Below are positions 61,054 through 64,000 of a DNA stretch of 64,000 nt, one piece after another. Each line of letters starts with the position of its first letter. The stretch's first letter is position 1. Origin of the DNA: an uncultured Lachnospiraceae bacterium (GTDB lineage Bacteria > Bacillota > Clostridia > Lachnospirales > Lachnospiraceae). The stretch is from NCBI GenBank assembly GCA_934292725.1, contig CAKQXY010000015.1:3409-67408 (forward strand), read 5' to 3'. The notes below the pieces were generated by a model. That model saw only the letters and a list, made by a program, of their open reading frames with translations. It was not told where the DNA came from and did not search any database. A program made the position numbers and the translations under genes.

Positions 61054-62772
61054 ATGAGAGTTCCATTTAAAGTTCCATTTAGGCTTCCAGTTGGAATCGA
61101 CAGTTTTGAAAAGCTTCGCAAAGGAAACTATTATTATGTAGATAAAACTGCATTAATTGAACAGGCTCTTGAAAAAGGAAGCGAAGTGACTCTCTTTACC
61201 CGTCCTCGGCGTTTTGGAAAATCTCTGAATATGAGTATGCTCAAAAGCTTTTTTGAAATTGGGACGGATCCTACATTATTTACTGGTTTGCATATTTCTC
61301 AAAATACTGAGCTTTGTGAAAAATATATGGGAAAATATCCTGTCATTGCAATCAGTCTAAAAGGAATCAATGCATCATCCTACGAGGCTGCCTTCGATCA
61401 GTTGGTAGAACTCATAAATCAAAGCGCTTCTGATTTTCAGTTTCTGCAAAATAGTAATTTTCTGACTGACTACGAAAAAGAACGCTTTGCTAGGCTGCTA
61501 GATGACGAAATGAGTCAAAAGGTTATGGGGTCAAGCTTGCGATGGCTGACACGACTTCTCGAAAAGCACTATAAGCAGAAAGTTGTTGTTCTTATTGACG
61601 AGTACGATGTGCCATTGGCAAAAGCTCATGAAAATGGTTTTTATGATGAAATGGCGCTTCTGATACGCAATCTTTTCGGAAATGTATTGAAGACAAATGA
61701 GAGCCTTGCTTTTGCTGTCCTAACTGGATGTCTGCGTATTGCAAAAGAAAGTATATTCACTGGTCTTAATAACTTCAAAGTGTATTCCATCACAGATAAG
61801 CAATACGATGAAGCCTTTGGATTTACGAACTCAGAAGTACATGCAATGCTGTGTGCTTATGGATTGGATGATCACTTTGATGAAGTGAAAGAATGGTACG
61901 ATGGCTATCGCTTTGGAGAGGCAGACGTATATTGTCCTTGGGACGTTGTAAATTATTGCGATGATCATATTGATGACCCTAACTCAAAACCGAAAAATTA
62001 CTGGATGAACACCAGTGGAAATGATGTTATCAATCATTTTATTGATAGTATCAATGATCCTGGAATGGTTACAAAAACAGAGCTTGAGCAATTAGTCAAT
62101 GGCGGAACGATCATTCAAAAAGTCGATGAGATGGTAACTTACAAAGATTTATATTCTAATATTGATAATTTGTGGAGCACGCTTTTTATGACCGGTTACT
62201 TAACACAGCGCGGACAAGTAGGCGATGGCTACTACTGCCTTGCGGTTCCGAACCGCGAAATCTGTAATATTATCATTGAACGCGTGCTAACGCTCTTTCG
62301 CAAAGAAGTCTCTCAAAATGGAGAACTTTTCCTAAACTTTTGCAATGCGTTAACGACTTGTAATGCCCCTGCTGTCGAACGACTTTTAACAGAATATATG
62401 TCAAAAACCATTAGTGTGCGCGATAATTTTGCAAAATCACTTCATGAAAACTTCTATCACGGACTTATGATTGGAATTCTGGGGTATCGACGAGATTGGA
62501 AAGTATTATCAAACCGCGAGTCCGGTGATGGCTTTAGCGATATTCTGATTGAAATAAATGATAGCGATGCAAATGTTGGTCTTGGAATTGTGATCGAATT
62601 GAAATACAGTTCCGAGGAAAAAGATCTTGAATTGGACTGTTGTGAGGCTTTAAAGCAAATCAAAAATAAAAACTATACACAGGAGCTTCGCAACCGAGGC
62701 TTCAATAAAATAATCAAATATGGTATTTCTTTCTGCCGAAAAAAATGCCGTGTTATGACAATTCAGGAGTAA
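61054..62772 (+). CDS. AAA-ATPase-like / PD-(D/E)XK nuclease (DUF1703) protein
   Basis: 572 residues from the ATG at 61054, fixed by AAAAGGAGG nine bases upstream; the frame opens at 61000. The AAA-ATPase-like domain has FTRPRRFGKSLNMS as Walker A and VVLIDEYDVPL as Walker B. The C-terminal DUF1703 domain has GLGIVIELKYSS, the E-x-K half of a PD-(D/E)XK nuclease core. These proteins are abundant and multi-copy in gut Bacteroidota and Clostridia; their role is unclear. Own promoter and terminator, so a stand-alone unit. Confidence 0.88.
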   Translation: MRVPFKVPFRLPVGIDSFEKLRKGNYYYVDKTALIEQALEKGSEVTLFTRPRRFGKSLNMSMLKSFFEIGTDPTLFTGLHISQNTELCEKYMGKYPVIAISLKGINASSYEAAFDQLVELINQSASDFQFLQNSNFLTDYEKERFARLLDDEMSQKVMGSSLRWLTRLLEKHYKQKVVVLIDEYDVPLAKAHENGFYDEMALLIRNLFGNVLKTNESLAFAVLTGCLRIAKESIFTGLNNFKVYSITDKQYDEAFGFTNSEVHAMLCAYGLDDHFDEVKEWYDGYRFGEADVYCPWDVVNYCDDHIDDPNSKPKNYWMNTSGNDVINHFIDSINDPGMVTKTELEQLVNGGTIIQKVDEMVTYKDLYSNIDNLWSTLFMTGYLTQRGQVGDGYYCLAVPNREICNIIIERVLTLFRKEVSQNGELFLNFCNALTTCNAPAVERLLTEYMSKTISVRDNFAKSLHENFYHGLMIGILGYRRDWKVLSNRESGDGFSDILIEINDSDANVGLGIVIELKYSSEEKDLELDCCEALKQIKNKNYTQELRNRGFNKIIKYGISFCRKKCRVMTIQE

Positions 62773-62784
62773 CATCAGCAAAAG

Positions 62785-62828
62785 CCAGCTGGACAAGTAC
62801 ACTGGCTTTTTTACTGTCTCGTTGGCTT
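62785..62828. repeat. 44-bp direct repeat, left copy, with terminator
   Basis: Starts CCAGCTGGACAAGTACACTG and matches the copy at 63468-63511 in 39 of 44 positions. It holds a terminator stem (AAAAGCCAG/CTGGCTTTTTT, 62780-62812) for the ATPase gene. The remainder of 62829-63012 has only the XRE promoter. Confidence 0.8.
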
Positions 62829-62944
62829 TATTAACTGATAGATTATACCTTTCTGTTTCCTATGCTTTTTAGCATCCTTCATACCCCAACTACAAGGTTC
62901 CCACTGGTTTATCAGCCCGTTGCGCTAATGTTAGTCTGCATTGC

Positions 62945-62973
62945 TTGCCATCTAGCAGTTACTGTGGTATTTT
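62945..62973 (+). promoter_or_regulatory. Promoter of the XRE gene
   Basis: TTGCCA, 17 bases, TATTTT; the -10 overlaps the palindrome at 62971. Confidence 0.5.
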
Positions 62974-62986
62974 TGATGCATCAAAA
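62971..62986. promoter_or_regulatory. Palindromic operator before the XRE gene
   Basis: Perfect 16-bp palindrome TTTTGATGCATCAAAA at the -10 and start region, probably for autorepression. Confidence 0.6.
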
Positions 62987-63012
62987 TTCAAAATAAAGGA
63001 GTAAAATGCACT

Positions 63013-63447
63013 ATGTTTAGCGAAAATCTTAAAACTCTTAGAAAACAAAAGGGATTTTCACAAGAAGAATTGGCAAGCAGGCTTCATGTCGTCAGACAGA
63101 CAATCTCCAAGTGGGAGAAAAATCTGTCTGTCCCCGACGCCGATACCTTAATTCGCCTTGCCGAAATATTAGGAGTATCTGTTAGCGAGTTGCTAGGCTC
63201 AAAAATTGAAACTGAAAATGGAAATGTTACGAATGATGTCGCTGAACAACTATCTCGAATAAATGAACAGCTTGCGATTAAAAATCGTCGTTCACGTCGC
63301 ATCTGGAAAGCTATTGCTATTATATTAGTAGTATTCTTCCTCATATCTGGTTTTATTATGATGTCTTTAAGCGTTCCAGCCCTCAATAAAAGCATTGTTA
63401 ACAATCAGCCACTCGTAAATGAAGAAATAATACCGGCAGATGAATGA
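63013..63447 (+). CDS. Membrane-anchored XRE family regulator
   Basis: 144 residues. Cro/C1-type HTH (about 5-60: QEELASRLHVVRQTISKWE), a linker, then one transmembrane helix (about 98-118) and a short external tail. The layout resembles membrane-tethered XRE regulators of Clostridia. AAAGGAG lies 11 bases before the ATG. No partner gene: a 44-bp direct repeat lies on each side. Confidence 0.88.
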   Translation: MFSENLKTLRKQKGFSQEELASRLHVVRQTISKWEKNLSVPDADTLIRLAEILGVSVSELLGSKIETENGNVTNDVAEQLSRINEQLAIKNRRSRRIWKAIAIILVVFFLISGFIMMSLSVPALNKSIVNNQPLVNEEIIPADE

Positions 63448-63467
63448 AATACACCAAATAGCAATAA

Positions 63468-63511
63468 CCAGCGGGACAGGTACACTGGCTTTTTTACCGT
63501 CCCGCTGGCTT
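63468..63511. repeat. 44-bp direct repeat, right copy, with long hairpin
   Basis: CCAGCGGGAC and GTCCCGCTGG form a perfect 10-bp inverted pair around an inner terminator-like GTACACTGGCTTTTTTAC. Acts as terminator of the XRE gene. Confidence 0.8.
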
Positions 63512-63574
63512 ACAAATTAATATATTATGGCAATGGGATTAATATACTGCGATCCCATTATAATAAATTTCATA

Positions 63575-63603
63575 TTGCAAAACGTCCGTTCTGATGTTAC
63601 AAT
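63575..63603 (+). promoter_or_regulatory. Promoter of the right-edge pseudogene
   Basis: TTGCAA, 17 bases, TACAAT. An upstream hairpin AATGGGAT/ATCCCATT (63532-63557) fills part of 63512-63749; nothing else is seen there. Confidence 0.5.
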
Positions 63604-63749
63604 ATTTTTGAAAGGAAAAATTTTAACGTGCAAAAGATAAAGTAGCTTGGCTTCAAACTCGTTTAAATTTAAGTGATTTGATTTCAAGTGATTAACGTAC
63701 ACCCGATAAAATCCAAAATTTGGAAATATTTTCGAAATGGAGGAATTTT

Positions 63750-64000
63750 ATGGGAACACCAAGAGAAAAGCAGCCCAGTGCAAAAATACAATGGCATCCT
63801 GCTTTCTGTGCCGCAGCTGAACTTGAGCTGCGCTCCAATAAGGGCGATCTCGAATTTAACAGGTTCCTGGCATATACTATGTAAATGGACTTTCTGTTCC
63901 AACACAGATTGTTGTAACAAATGAGCTAAACTCCCAAAATCATGAAAGTCTCAAAGTGTTATCAAAAAGTGCCCAGACTGATGACATTCAAAGATTTACA
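63750..64000 (+). pseudogene. Internally deleted gene of an uncharacterised Clostridia family, cut by window edge
   Basis: ATG at 63750 with GGAGG seven bases ahead opens KIQWHPAFCAAAELELRSNK, a beginning I associate with a common uncharacterised Lachnospiraceae family, but the frame stops at 63883 after 44 codons. From 63863, in another frame, VPGIYYVNGLSVPTQIVVTN and LKVLSKSAQTDDIQRF follow, which look like the C-terminal part of the same family. The middle, roughly a hundred codons, seems deleted with a frameshift. The family is known to me only by pattern, so function is not assigned. Confidence 0.6.

Noticed and set aside
63688..63924. 78-residue plus-strand open frame
   Set aside because: No ribosome site, and it overlaps the better-supported pseudogene start at 63750 in another frame.
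1..64000. Prophage, integrase or complete insertion sequence
   Set aside because: No transposase, integrase or phage structural gene was seen on either strand.

Overview
The window is a moderately AT-rich stretch of a gut-type Clostridia chromosome, most likely Lachnospiraceae (Bacillota). This placement is inferred from gene families and style: YesM/YesN two-component pairs, LplB/YtcP sugar permeases without their own ATPases, many glycoside hydrolases, strong AGGAGG ribosome binding sites, and the typical Firmicutes PssA/Psd pair. No 16S or other marker gene is present, so genus cannot be given.

Layout. 1-745: a truncated dual-specificity-type phosphatase and a transposon-like repeat remnant. 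746-12197 (minus strand): an alpha-glucoside locus with GH13 and GH31 glucosidases, a YesM-type kinase, a solute-binding protein, two permeases and a YesN-type regulator. 12318-21398 (minus): an M24 aminopeptidase, a LacZ-type GH2 beta-galactosidase, a second sugar ABC transporter and an AraC regulator. 21494-29275: an HD-GNAT fusion, then a GH43 enzyme, a GH38 alpha-mannosidase and an agarase-like clan GH-A hydrolase. 29478-33823: a compact redox module (membrane polyferredoxin, 60-residue CxxC membrane protein, exported thioredoxin) divergent from an OmpR-type two-component system. 33828-39581: phosphatidylserine decarboxylase and synthase, an LPG-synthase-like membrane protein, an Xaa-Pro aminopeptidase, an MnmM-like methyltransferase and a HipA-like kinase.

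39735-49679 is a fructosamine (Amadori product) locus: a FrlB deglycase, a FrlD kinase and a complete OppABCDF peptide-type transporter on the minus strand, divergent from a GntR regulator (FrlR-like) and a second deglycase paralogue on the plus strand. Three matching 16-bp palindromes sit at its three promoters and probably form the FrlR regulon. This suggests uptake of glycated amino acids or glycated peptides, phosphorylation inside the cell, and cleavage to glucose 6-phosphate plus the free amine.

49922-51474: an unknown membrane protein, its TetR regulator with clear operators, and tRNA-Cys. 51646-60917: a GH36 alpha-galactosidase with its ABC transporter, divergent from a YesN/YesM pair. 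61054-64000: an AAA-ATPase/PD-(D/E)XK protein, a membrane-anchored XRE regulator between 44-bp direct repeats, and an internally deleted pseudogene.

A family of short palindromic elements with GTTACAGTTCACGG-type ends recurs in the intergenic gaps from about 22.6 kb to 51.6 kb. Hairpins after nearly every solute-binding-protein gene suggest that these genes are expressed above their permeases.
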